Below are positions 23,801 to 31,854 of a stretch of DNA of 64,000 bases, piece by piece. Position 1 is the stretch's first letter, and every line of letters starts with the position of its first letter. The translations under genes and the position numbers were made by a program. The DNA comes from Ptychodera flava (taxonomy: Eukaryota > Hemichordata > Enteropneusta > Ptychoderidae): NCBI RefSeq assembly GCF_041260155.1, contig NC_091930.1, forward strand, positions 17,062,656-17,126,655, written 5' to 3'. The notes under the pieces were generated by a model that was given only the letters and a program-made list of their open reading frames with translations, made no database searches and was not told where the DNA came from.

Positions 23801-26800
23801 AGTCATATATTATGTTAAAGGGATATAGTCGTCGGAACTGCGCCTGTGCGAGTTTCTTGTTTACAAACAATGTATCTCGTGCACGATATCAAGATGCACG
23901 CCATCATCATAGCAGCAACATATAAATTATACGATGATAGATTATGACAGACATGTTTTAACTGTCATCAATCACCATTGTGCCTTGGATACATTATTGC
24001 CAGTTGTATGGGTCCCATACGACCTTTGAGCGCAGTTCCGACTATCCCTTTAATTAGCTTGGCTCATAGAAAACAAATTATAAGATTCATTTACGCTTGT
24101 TCACGTTTTCTTTCTGAACCGTGAATCAAAACAAATCCGAGATGAGATTTTGACCATGAAAAGGAAACCAGTTTTCCAAATAAGTGAACAGTGATGAAAG
24201 TCAAGGACACCATCAACCGCATACAAAATCATCTAATGTGCTTTTACAGCGAAAACGGAGTCAGCGTGGACTCTCTGTTGTGTCGGGCAACAAAATAAAC
24301 GCAGCCACAGACGTTTTTTCAGACAGAACACCCAAACTAAATGTCATCAAATGCACACCGCCTATTCAATAAATCCCACAAATCAAACAAAAGATTCAAT
24401 TTGTATTCTTATTGTTACAAAATGTTCTTCATGGCCAGTTGAGAATAAAACCAAAAATACGGTAGATTGTGTACATAAAGAGCTTGAACGGCGCGGTATC
24501 TCGTTTCCTGCGTCTGCATCTACGCAAACTTCAATCGAGGTGGTAGCTTCAGTGAAACGGGGAAATACGGCTAGTTTTCAATCGGATTCGAACCCACAAC
24601 ATACGGCATCAGTCGCCTAGCTGAGAGGCCACAGACAGAACCGCTCGGCTAAATCTCCACTCCCAAAAAAGAGTGGTTCAGTTGTTACATTTTTCTGACT
24701 GAGACCGCTCAACACGTTGTAGAGTTCGTGAAGCACTCACGCACGCATGCTCACTATCATACATCGCACATACACACTTTATCAAAGCGAAGAAACGAAT
24801 TTCATCGCTTTAACTGGGCGAAGTATCAACCGAACAAACATCGCATCAAGTGGCTCAATATAGACTGCTGCCATCGAAATGCCACTGTATTATACACCTT
24901 ATCTATATTATTTGATGCCACCTTCATCACCGTACGGCGTCTATTACAAACGTCCAGACGAAATTCCGACGACAGCGAGCTCACCGTCGACTGTTTGATC
25001 GACACCTCTACCCCCAGGGACTATCCGTACCAGTGTCGGGTCCGTAGTGTGTTTTTCCATTGACGCTATCCTTTTAGCGTCAGCTAAAGACAGAAAACCC
25101 TTGGTTCAGTTTGTGAGGTTGATAAAATCATCGATAGTATTGAAATTTAGATTTTTTTCAATTATTTTGTTCAAGACATGGATATATTTGTCTTACACAT
25201 CCATGACGAAATCAACACGTTCAAAAAAGTAAGTCCTGGTAACGCTAGCACGCCTTTTCAATAGAAAAGATTTCATGACATTTGCTACATTGTCTGTATG
25301 TTTTGTCTGTAAAAAACGTCAGTGGCTGCGTTTATTTTGTCGCGCGACACAACAGAGAGTCCACGCTGACTCCGTTTTCGCTTTAATGTGTTTTTGTTGA
25401 GACACTAACTCGTGTGTTACTAGACTCTCATTTGTATTGCCACCTGTAGATGCCAAGCCTCCAGGTTTGGACTACCCAGCATGCAGCGGTCCATCCGAAG
25501 ATGAATTGCAAACTGGCAGCAATGTGACAATAACATGCACATCACGTGGTGGGGACCCCATGCCAACATTGGTATGGCAACATGACAATGATCAACTCGT
25601 GCCTGATTTCACAGTCTATGGCCACCAGTCCGTTTCAGTATCGCTACAACTAGTGTTGACCTCTGACCTCCAAGGAGCTACTTTCACGTGTTCGTCGGAT
25701 CACGTGACTTTCGCGCAGCCAAAAGAGTGCACGATTGGTCCCTTAAACGTCATAGGTAAGTGAAAGGTTTTTGCGAGTGCTGTGTTTGGCCGATTGATTC
25801 TTAACAACGCACTTTTAATATATCTTAGCGTTTCACTCCCCGACACAATTTTCGATTTTTCAGCCGAATCATGGCTTAAATACTGTAGGAATGAATACTG
25901 CGCATGTGCAATGATCCAGAAAAATAGGATGTAATGTCTTTGTTATAATTATCTGTTATTGACATGTAGTCATTTGAGACGTGATCGGCGGGGTCACATT
26001 GGAAGAAAAAATGCATCTTTTTGCTATTGTGTTCACCGATACGACACGTGTTATCCGTCTCAGATAAATCTGGTAGTGTTTAGATGTTTCAGATACACAG
26101 ATACCCCGAAGACAAAATGTACGTGTAGTAATGACGAAATCTCTCAAAACGATTTTTAAACCTTTATTGATCTCCGCCTTGCATATTATTTTCTTCCGCA
26201 GAGGAGAAGCATCCAGACTGGCAAGCCCTGGTTATTGGCTTATCCGTCATGGCTTTTGTTCTGCTCGTTATTGTCATCGTTATCATAGTGATGAAATGCG
26301 CCAAAGTTTGCAAATGTACTTCAGCCAAGAAAGGTAGGCAGGCATTGTTACCCACCAGTATTTTATGTAACATGCAAAAGTGTCGATGCCTGACGTGTTG
26401 ATTCTTTCTTCTTTCTTTCTTCTTCTTTCTTCTTTCTTTTCCTAGTATTTCAGTCATGTGGTCGCAGCACTGGATACACTCAGAAGTTACACCACTGTAT
26501 ACATTCCTTTAACACCATGCCTGTTACAGACCTGTTCATACACACCTGATACCTGACCACTTTTACAGGTCCTGTAACAGAGGTCATTTCTTAGGGACTG
26601 TTACAGGTACTGGCCCAGGCCCTGTTACAGGCATGTACTGAAATCTGCCTGTAGTTTCTTGCTTTTCATTCTTCTATTTCCCAGAGTATGTTTAAATACA
26701 AAGTATTCCAGCCTTGTCAACACAATGCATTGTATACAATGCGAAGTCTACAATGTACAATGTTGCTAGCCCTAACTAAGATTCATATGCCAAAGTTTAC

Positions 26801-29800
26801 ATTTTGAAACTCACGCGCATACAGCCTTGCGTTTGTTAACGAACTGAACGGTTGCCATTTCGACACTTTGACAGTGCAACAAAAAAGCTTTGTATGTTGC
26901 AAACCGATGTGTTCATGCCATTTTGTCATTCTGAATTCCAGGCTGGAAATAAAGACACTTTCAAATATATCGGCCTGACTATTACAATGATCACGTTGGT
27001 ATCAATAAAACTGAAACCCGTTTGACTCGCAAGTTTCTTTGCTGTTCTTTTCAATCATTGTCGAATTCGATCCGTTTCCTCTCAGGGACGTTTACGTAAC
27101 GTAAGGTTACATATTTTGATATAACCGTAGAAAAAATATAAGTTCAGATTTCAACCAAAACCAGTGTCTCCAAAAATTACCCACAATCGTTAGTGTTAAT
27201 TTAAATAAATGGATTCGTCTCTCACGACTTTTTTGTTAACAGTTGAAGAAGATGAAGTCACTGTTGTCAGAGTCGATCCTGAGAGAATCGACAGTCACAG
27301 CGCCAACACAGGCGATTCTGCGGTGCTGAATAACTTAGACAAGCCGGGCAAGGCTAACAAGGACACCTTTCTGTACAGCAAGGCTGCCGATACGGTTGGC
27401 CCTCAGCAGCCAAGAACTTTCTACCCGCATCACACAGAGGGTTACGAATACAACGACGAGAAGTCCGACAAGTCAGCGAAAGCAAAACGCAGGCTGCATA
27501 ACAGGAACGTCGTCGTGCCGCAAAATGTTGAAGACACGCCCGCCAAGGCATTTATACCGACAGAGGCAACAGTTGCTGGGAAACAAGGCGAAGAAGAGAT
27601 TGATAAAGACGACAGGCGCGTTGACGACAGAAAGGTAGATGATCGTGAGACGTCCGGTAGATTTTCTGACGACGATGTCAGCAACGGGTCGGGCGATGTG
27701 AGTTACGCTGATAGCTATGAGGATAAACGTGGTGGAAGACGTCAAAGCGACAGCTACGACGATGAGGGCTATCGAAGGCCTTACAGTGACGACGAAGACA
27801 ATTCAAGACGAAGAAGAAACAGCGGAGAGTATGACGATGGATCTCACAGACGGCGTTACAGCGACGATTACGACGAAGACTCTTACACAGAAAGTTATAG
27901 CGACGATGATGATTATTACTCCGATCGAAGACGATACAGCGACGAATACGACGATCGAAGACAATACAGCGACGAATACGATGATCCGCGGCGATACGAT
28001 GAACGACGACGATACAGCGACGATGGCGACAGACGACGACTATACAGTGACGACGACGACGAATCACGGCGATATAGTGACGACTACGACGACGAATCCT
28101 ATCACAAACGATACAGTGACAGCTACGACGAAGATTCGCGCCGAACACCTTACAGTGACGATTTCTCCGATTACTCTGACCGAAGGCGTCACGATCAACG
28201 GTACTCAGCCAATCGCATTTCAGACTCTCACGGTCATTATGCAGAAAATGACCGTCACGATCAGGAAAGACACGGCCGATACAGACGTGACCACAAAGCC
28301 CACAGACAACACTCCGATGATGATAGAAATCGTAGACCTGGTCACAGAAGTTCATCAGATCGCCATGGCAACAGACGTGATCGTGGAGTTTACCGATCTG
28401 ACGGTAAAGGTAGCAGGGACTATAATGTAGACAGAAAGGAGCGCCCAACAACTGGTAGGAGAGACGCCCGCACAGACCGGGACGCCGGGCAGGAGAAGCA
28501 TGCGCATTTTGAAGACGAACGCGAGTCAAACAGGAGAAGCGGTAGAAAAGTGGCTGAACATACTGATCCTCAGGGTGAACGTGGTGTTCGTGACCATGTC
28601 GAGGTCGAGTACGCCACCGTGCAGAAAAACAAAGTTGCGCGAGATGCGATCAAGACTTCACATGAAACACGTCCCTCTGAACGTGAAACGTTGACACTGA
28701 ACAGAGACAATGCGAAACAACATCGGGGTAACGACGCTGATGTTCTAGTAAGCAAACATCGAGGCGATAAAACAGACTCGGAAGAGGGCGAGAAATCCGA
28801 ACACAGCAAAAGATCAGCCTCTCCCGCAGACGATGCTGGAACTTCTCGTCCTGAAGCAACAGCCAACGATGACATTGGGGAGTCTTCTCACCTTAACAGG
28901 GGAGGCGATGACGACATAGAGATGAAAGAAATGCCATCAACCAAAGATGATAAGCGACAAAGTCGGTCACGCAAAAAGAAATCCAAGAAAAAGAAGAAGA
29001 AGAAAGACAAGAGAAGTAGCTCATCCAGCTCTTCATCAGACTCAAGTAGCGATGAAGAAATCAAAAAGAAAAAGAAGAAAAAGAAAAAACGTGAATCGTC
29101 GAGTTCTTCTTCTGAGTCAAGTAGTGACGTGGAAGATGAAAATCGCGCCAAATCAAAACACAAGTCAGACTCAGAGAAAATAGACGCGTCCGATGGAAAA
29201 AGGACGAAACATAGATCGAAATCACGTGACAGCAAAGACGAGACCAAAACGAGACAACGTGATGGCGAAAACGAAGACAAATCTGAATCGCGTGACATGG
29301 AGGCAGAGGCCGCGAATGAGCGAATGTCAGGTTCTGGAGAAAAGCCGAAGAAGAAGAAGAGGAAGAAGAAACATTCTTCAAAATCACGTGACAACGATGA
29401 AGGCAGAGCAGATAGTCGTGGAGAGTCAGCTGTTCGAGAAACTGAAGGCGATGACGTCATGGCGGCACGTGACAACAACGATGCGAATGCAACTGAAGGG
29501 CCACTTAATGACGTCACCGGAGGTACAACCTTCAGCGTAGTAAATGAAACTGACGACCGAGACCAAGAAACTGTGGTGGCAACAGCAAATGACGGCATCA
29601 CAAGTGGTAGCCATGGCGATAAGAAACATAAGGTAAGACACAGTGAATTCAGGAACATGATAGACAAGCATCCGATATTGAATATACAGGGTATTAAAGA
29701 TAGTCTTTCAATTTGGTAATGGCCTGTCATGTACCACGATTATCACGCCAGGACGCATCACTTACCAATGCTTGTCACAGATCAATGACATCTGAACATT

Positions 29801-30393
29801 GAAAGATGCAAAGAAACTATCAGCATTATATACTACACCTTTTTAGCTTTGATCAAAACAATCTCTGACTACTATATTCGTAGAAAGAGATACTGTATCT
29901 TGTCATGTACAATACGTCATGATGACACAAATCACGCTATGTAAGAATTGTTCTCTGAATTAAGTTGTGTACAGGATTTACATTTTTTGTTTGTTCTTTA
30001 TTGTTGTAAAGTTTGTCTCGTGTATCCTTGCTTAATTGTGTATGGTTAGTTGTTTACTCTTTCTTTGTTTTGATCCAATAAACAGCTTTTTAGCTGTCTA
30101 AAATAAAGTAAACAACAACAACAGCAAAAACAACAACAACAACAACAATATACATCGTCGTCATCATTTTGATTTCATTTGATTGATGCCATTCTACCAG
30201 ATCAGGTAACTCGTGATTCCTGTGTCTATATCCTACTGTATGAGAAATCCATAACATCATGTGACAATGGTTTAGAATTATGTTAGTGTTTTTTATCTTT
30301 TCTTCTCTGATGCAGAAATCCAAGAAGAAGAGGAAAAAGAAGGGAAAAGATTTGGATGAATTGCCCGAAGAAAGCAACATTGATCAACAATGA
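11395..30393 (+). CDS. gene B: ten-Ig-domain receptor with long RS/poly-K/poly-S tail
   Basis: The predicted joined CDS is 11395-11452, 12281-12446, 13818-13969, 14868-15188, 16537-16866, 17270-17447, 17635-17786, 19006-19335, 19725-19896, 20200-20357, 20699-21001, 21838-22158, 22792-22963, 23465-23607, 25450-25755, 26202-26333, 27243-29632 and 30316-30393. It totals 5862 nt (1953 aa plus stop) with all phases agreeing. Domains: signal 1-20; Ig1 to ~125, Ig2 ~232, Ig3 ~342, Ig4 ~452, Ig5 ~562, Ig6 ~672, Ig7 ~773, Ig8 ~880, Ig9 ~985, Ig10 ~1087; membrane helix ~1096-1118; tail to 1953. It is a type I cell-surface protein, and recognition, adhesion or inhibitory signalling is inferred from the Ig domains and the tail motif VEYATV. 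No named orthologue is recognised. Confidence 0.8.
11622..11697. repeat. (TA)n microsatellite
   Basis: An uninterrupted TA repeat of about 75 bp in the first coding intron of gene B. It explains the apparent Ile-Tyr ORFs on both strands. Confidence 0.95.
12281..12446 (+). CDS. gene B Ig1, first half
   Basis: Acceptor tatttcatag, phase 1 in and phase 2 out (cg|gtgagt). It reads [16 protein letters not shown] to the B-strand [10 protein letters not shown] and C-strand Trp of LLWLHND, ending at DDR, whose Arg codon is split by the intron. It carries the first canonical Cys and Trp of a V/I-type Ig fold and an N-glycosylation site NKT. Confidence 0.8.
12482..13725. mobile_element. ~1.24-kb inverted-repeat element in the Ig1 intron of gene B
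   Basis: The left end acgtcattatttacggcctg and the right end ccccaggaaataatgacgtc are inverted repeats. The matching intron in gene C (41678-41791) is only 114 bp and lacks this stretch. The inside has three degenerate copies of a phrase around gcaccat and catcaatttctcaaaatttt, and G/C homopolymer-rich ends. No transposase ORF is visible, so it is non-autonomous. Confidence 0.55.
13818..13969 (+). CDS. gene B Ig1, second half
   Basis: Acceptor tcatttccag, phase 2 in and phase 1 out (att g|gtaagc). It reads [20 protein letters not shown], then the F-strand signature [12 protein letters not shown] with the second Cys, and ends QLTIG. The domain is complete when joined to 12281-12446. Confidence 0.85.
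14001..14160. repeat. (GTAT)n microsatellite
   Basis: A tetranucleotide repeat of about 155 bp following the Ig1 donor. The same intron of gene C has a longer compound version at 42005-42420, so the repeat predates the duplication. The Met-Tyr-Val-Cys ORFs here are shadows. Confidence 0.95.
14222..14578 (+). pseudogene. Penelope-like element 3' fragment with GIY-YIG endonuclease remnant
   Basis: One frame reads [18 protein letters not shown] to ELSKSG, a GIY-YIG nuclease start (YIG, then the Arg helix). After a shift near 14350 a second frame reads on through [24 protein letters not shown] and [12 protein letters not shown] to a stop at 14576-14578. This Cys/Lys pattern is typical of the C-terminal nuclease of Penelope-like retroelements. 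Without its reverse transcriptase and with a frameshift it is a dead 5'-truncated copy inside the Ig1-Ig2 intron. Confidence 0.6.
14779..14838. repeat. (TA)n microsatellite
   Basis: An uninterrupted TA run of about 60 bp, just before the Ig2 acceptor of gene B. Confidence 0.9.
14868..15188 (+). CDS. gene B Ig2 (single exon)
   Basis: Acceptor atgcatatttcag, phase 1 both ends, 107 codons. The first Cys lies in [10 protein letters not shown], the Trp in LIWFID, and the second Cys in [12 protein letters not shown]. It contains the N-glycosylation site NVT. It keeps NRYSI uninterrupted, at the place where the split domains have their intron. Nearly identical to gene C 42631-42951. Confidence 0.9.
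15725..16121. mobile_element. family 1 MITE, older copy in the Ig2-Ig3 intron
   Basis: It runs from ttaatatagtgcgcgactc to gatattctacctta and contains aaaatggccgccaacactgt. It matches the copy at 43520-43862 in the same intron of gene C, so it predates the B/C duplication. Confidence 0.5.
16149..16514. mobile_element. family 1 MITE, second copy in the same intron
   Basis: It starts ttaaggtagtatgcacctcg and ends cattctatcttat, and contains attcaaaatggccgccatcc. It lies 27 bp after the previous copy and has no partner in the corresponding gene C intron, so it looks like a later insertion. Confidence 0.6.
16537..16866 (+). CDS. gene B Ig3 (single exon)
   Basis: Acceptor ttttatgctttcag, phase 1 both ends, 110 codons. 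Cys in [10 protein letters not shown], Trp in VVIWQKDGE, second Cys in [12 protein letters not shown]-glycosylation site NHT. Very close to Ig5 of the same gene (19006-19335) and to gene C 43933-44262. Confidence 0.9.
16975..17092. repeat. (GTG/GAT)n trinucleotide tract after Ig3
   Basis: A compound GTG and GAT repeat in the intron after Ig3. Comparable tracts follow Ig5 (19363-19440) and gene C Ig3 (44396-44500), as expected if exon and intron were duplicated together. Confidence 0.9.
17270..17447 (+). CDS. gene B Ig4, first half
   Basis: Acceptor cattaccag, phase 1 in and phase 2 out (ag|gtcagt). It reads [18 protein letters not shown], Cys in [10 protein letters not shown], Trp in LEWYRSQ, and ends in FSDR with the Arg codon split. 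N-glycosylation site NIT. Confidence 0.85.
17635..17786 (+). CDS. gene B Ig4, second half
   Basis: Acceptor gttatcaaacttag, phase 2 in and phase 1 out (catag|gtaagt). It reads [20 protein letters not shown], then [16 protein letters not shown] with the second Cys, ending in ELTVIG. Confidence 0.85.
17964..18057. mobile_element. 94-bp TTAA-flanked palindromic MITE
   Basis: It begins ttaaaccctttcacc and ends ggtgaaagggttaa, a near-perfect terminal inverted repeat whose outer bases are TTAA, the target site of piggyBac-type insertion. Confidence 0.55.
18100..18720. repeat. dispersed 'cctgtaacag' repeat
   Basis: The stretch is dense in CCTGTNACAG/CTGTACAG-type words on both strands. Its right part (tatttcagtcatgtggtcac onward) recurs at 26443-26660, in another intron of the same gene. 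No coding sense is visible. Confidence 0.6.
19006..19335 (+). CDS. gene B Ig5 (single exon)
   Basis: Acceptor gatttttgcttgcag, phase 1 both ends (cgc a|gtaagt). Cys in [10 protein letters not shown], Trp in VVIWQKDGE, second Cys in [11 protein letters not shown]. It is a duplicate of Ig3 and has no separate counterpart in gene C. Confidence 0.9.
19363..19440. repeat. (GAT)n trinucleotide tract after Ig5
   Basis: A GAT/GATGAA repeat directly after the Ig5 donor, parallel to the tract after Ig3. Confidence 0.9.
19725..19896 (+). CDS. gene B Ig6, first half
   Basis: Acceptor tttgtcgccag, phase 1 in and phase 2 out (ag|gtatga). It reads [18 protein letters not shown], Cys in [10 protein letters not shown], Trp in LEWYQSQ, ending FSDR. 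It is a duplicate of Ig4, two codons shorter. Confidence 0.85.
20200..20357 (+). CDS. gene B Ig6, second half
   Basis: Acceptor ctctattaaacttag, phase 2 in and phase 1 out (atcacag|gtgaga). It reads [20 protein letters not shown], second Cys in [10 protein letters not shown], ending ELTVMITG. Confidence 0.85.
20699..21001 (+). CDS. gene B Ig7, four-cysteine C2-like domain
   Basis: Acceptor ttgatttttcag, phase 1 both ends, 101 codons. Canonical Cys in LFTCEFQG and VTYTCTAS, Trp in LQWSKDE. Two further Cys, PVCQIE at the start and KTCHVGPL at the end, could form a second disulphide tying the outer strands. It shares the end motif CxxGPLxxxG with Ig10. Confidence 0.9.
21838..22158 (+). CDS. gene B Ig8 (single exon) with furin-like site
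   Basis: Acceptor ttgattgtcacactag, phase 1 both ends (gat a|gtaaga). Cys in [10 protein letters not shown], Trp in VVWYKDE, second Cys in GYYQCGMV. The loop after the second Cys is expanded and holds [10 protein letters not shown] (22098-22118 for RRRRKRS), matching the furin pattern R-x-(K/R)-R-S. Cleavage would fall inside the domain before its last strand. Confidence 0.88.
22310..22345. repeat. (TTGA)n short tetranucleotide repeat
   Basis: A run of ttgattgattgattgattg in the Ig8-Ig9 intron. The gene C counterpart at 49715-49805 is longer and impure. Confidence 0.85.
22792..22963 (+). CDS. gene B Ig9, first half
   Basis: Acceptor cattttttctcag, phase 1 in and phase 2 out (ag|gtatgt). It reads [18 protein letters not shown], Cys in [10 protein letters not shown], Trp in LLWYQDD, ending EGYSNR with the Arg codon split. 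Confidence 0.87.
23465..23607 (+). CDS. gene B Ig9, second half
   Basis: Acceptor actttgtgatag, phase 2 in and phase 1 out (cga g|gtacgt). It reads [18 protein letters not shown], second Cys in [11 protein letters not shown], ending PVQLTLRG. Confidence 0.85.
23815..24053. mobile_element. 239-bp TTAA-flanked MITE, gene B only
   Basis: The ends are ttaaagggatatagtcgtcg and cgcagttccgactatccctt plus taa, an inverted repeat bounded by TTAA. Gene C at ~53885 runs straight through the matching point (atatattatgtaaattg) without it, so it inserted after duplication. Confidence 0.7.
24247..25385. mobile_element. ~1.1-kb DNA transposon-like element with ~80-bp inverted repeats, gene B only
   Basis: The left arm (24247-24325: agcgaaaacggagtcagcgt and on) is mirrored by the right arm (25308-25383: ending ctgactccgttttcgct). 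A direct repeat taatgtg occurs at both flanks. Gene C at ~54065 shows the uninterrupted flank aatcatccaatgtgtttgtg. No transposase is visible. A tRNA-related SINE-like sequence lies inside it. Confidence 0.65.
24561..24830 (-). mobile_element. tRNA-derived SINE-like repeat, copy 1
   Basis: Read on the minus strand it has a box A (tagccgagcgg) and a box B (ggttcgaatcc) in tRNA-Ser/Leu spacing at about 24580-24662. The flank upstream of the tRNA-like part also matches the + strand copy at 37752-38020. It is nested in the 1.1-kb inverted-repeat element. Confidence 0.5.
25450..25755 (+). CDS. gene B Ig10, four-cysteine C2-like domain
   Basis: Acceptor tgccacctgtag, phase 1 both ends, 102 codons. 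Canonical Cys in VTITCTSRG and ATFTCSSD, Trp in LVWQHDN. Extra Cys in YPACSG and KECTIGPL correspond to those of Ig7. N-glycosylation site NVT. It is the membrane-proximal domain. Confidence 0.9.
26202..26333 (+). CDS. gene B membrane-spanning exon
   Basis: Acceptor attttcttccgcag, phase 1 both ends (aaa g|gtaggc). After EEKHPDWQ comes a helix of about 24 hydrophobic residues ([20 protein letters not shown] plus IVM), then [13 protein letters not shown]. The three Cys next to the membrane could be palmitoylated (inference). Confidence 0.85.
26443..26660. repeat. second copy of the 'cctgtaacag' dispersed repeat
   Basis: tatttcagtcatgtggtcgc through gttacaggcatgtactgaaa matches about 18505-18700. 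It lies in the intron between the membrane and tail exons. Confidence 0.7.
27243..29632 (+). CDS. gene B giant cytoplasmic tail exon
   Basis: Acceptor ttttttgttaacag, phase 1 in; donor aaacataag|gtaaga, phase 0 out; 796 codons. In order: acidic start VEEDEVTVV; a linker; an array of Arg-Tyr-Ser-Asp-Asp units (27847-28195); RD/RH-rich sequence; the ITIM-type VEYATV at 28604-28621; then alternating Lys and Ser runs (28970-29130) and further KE/KS blocks to HGDKKHK. The whole is predicted disordered and resembles NKAP, Nopp140 or RS-type nuclear proteins in composition. The frame runs on openly past the donor for 28 more codons. Confidence 0.85.
29633..29719 (+). CDS. gene B read-through alternative C-terminus
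   Basis: If the last intron is retained, the frame continues as [20 protein letters not shown] and eight more codons to TAA. Gene C has a related open continuation (VRHNEFKSMIDEHHILYVRN and on). An AATAAA at 30077-30082 inside this intron would give such a transcript its own 3' end. Whether it is used is unknown. Confidence 0.35.
   Translation, partial: VRHSEFRNMIDKHPILNIQGIKDSLSIW
30316..30393 (+). CDS. gene B last coding exon
   Basis: Acceptor ttctctgatgcag, phase 0. It reads [20 protein letters not shown] then NIDQQ and TGA: a basic run followed by an acidic end. AATAAA at 30659-30664 is a candidate poly(A) signal. Confidence 0.75.
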   Translation, partial: KSKKKRKKKGKDLDELPEESNIDQQ

Positions 30394-31854
30394 TATTTAC
30401 AAGAAACAGATCAACAAAAATTTACAAATTAGCTATGATACCTTAAATCACGGATACTCTACCCCAACCGTGCTTAGCTGAACATCTCATTACTGAAAGA
30501 CTTCATGGATAAAGACACTTTTTAATTGCCGAAAAGTACGCTTGAGAGCGTTAACGGATACTTACTGCAACCATGCTTAACATCTCAACAGTGAAAGGCT
30601 GTTCATCGTTTAAGACAGATTTTTAATTGCCGAAAAGGATGGTGGACAAATATAAATGAATAAATTTAACTAAATGTTAACTAAAAGAACACACTTAAAG
30701 AGTACATGTCGGACAAATATTGTTACTACAGAAATGTGATAGAATTCTGAACTAGTACATTGTGAAGTACGTTTCAGTAAGTAATTATCACAAAAAGCAG
30801 TACTATTTTGTCTTTTCGATGAGCAGGGTGTAAAAATATACATTGGTCGTTTAGTAGTATGAAATTTAGTCGGTCGAGGTAGAACGACTTCCAATCTTCA
30901 GCAACAACTTGTATAACAAACCACCCATTACCGTCCATGCTTTAAAAGTCATTTACAAGTTCTCATTGAAATACTAGAAACTCCTTTGTTTTTAATTTAT
31001 GAAGAATTGAATTTGCTGTAAATTGTCTGACTGGCTATTGGTGGTCATTAATGAAAGAAGTATTTATGTTTCATTTATATAATTCAACATGTAACTATTT
31101 GTATACAATGTAAACTTGTTTGTAAACTTTTTTGTAAATTTACACTTTTACAGGAAGAAAATATGGTAATCTGTTTCATAATTGTATTTTGACGATTTGA
31201 ATTATTTTCACAAACGTCACTGTAATATCGATTTCTGTATAATATCTTAAATATAATATAATATATGATTATAAAACCAGGACGCTATATGCTATAAATA
31301 TAGTGTAGGAATTTGCTAGTCTCACGTTTCAAAAAAGTGAATTTTTGAAATAGATTTTCAACTTTTGCCTCAAAGCTTATATCTCACATTTGCTGTAAAA
31401 AAGTTTTTGTCGAGTCGTTTTTTCAACAACAAAGTCAGGAAACAAAAAGCCCTAGAAAGTGATGATTTTTTGACATAGTGATATAAATTTTATGAACTCG
31501 CGAGCTTTAATTTAATTATGAAGCCTAATTGATAATAAAAACTTTTGATTTAACACCCACAGTACAGAAAGTGTAAGTCATGCTATTTTCAGTTATTCTG
31601 TATTTTTCAAATTACACCATCATGTTTAGTTGTCGCATCAATTGTGCATGTATTTATAGAACGAATTATTTCCACGTTCACGATCTCAGTATTTGTTAAA
31701 TATTTCTACAGTGTTCTGTTTATAACTTGAGAGTCTGGGAAATTGGATGAGGTGATATCTTCGGATGTTATTAAAATCTCATATTTATAATATGTTGAGT
31801 GTGGCATCGACATTTCCCAGAGGTACGATTGCTTGGCTTTGGCGCTGTTTTCCA
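30394..31854. other. 3' UTR and flank of gene B
   Basis: AT-rich sequence that matches the gene C flank (57776-59160), for example ataaaaccaggacgctatat at ~31272 against ~58906. It contains AATAAA at 30659. No ORF of note. Confidence 0.55.

Noticed and set aside
24580..24662. Functional tRNA-Ser or tRNA-Leu gene on the minus strand
   Set aside because: A and B boxes are readable, but the acceptor stem pairs poorly and the match to 37752-38020 extends far outside the tRNA-like part, so a SINE is more likely.
27678..29730. Large minus-strand ORFs opposite the tail exon of gene B (280 codons)
   Set aside because: They are antisense shadows of a long repetitive, GC-structured coding exon, with no family signal and no matching splice structure.
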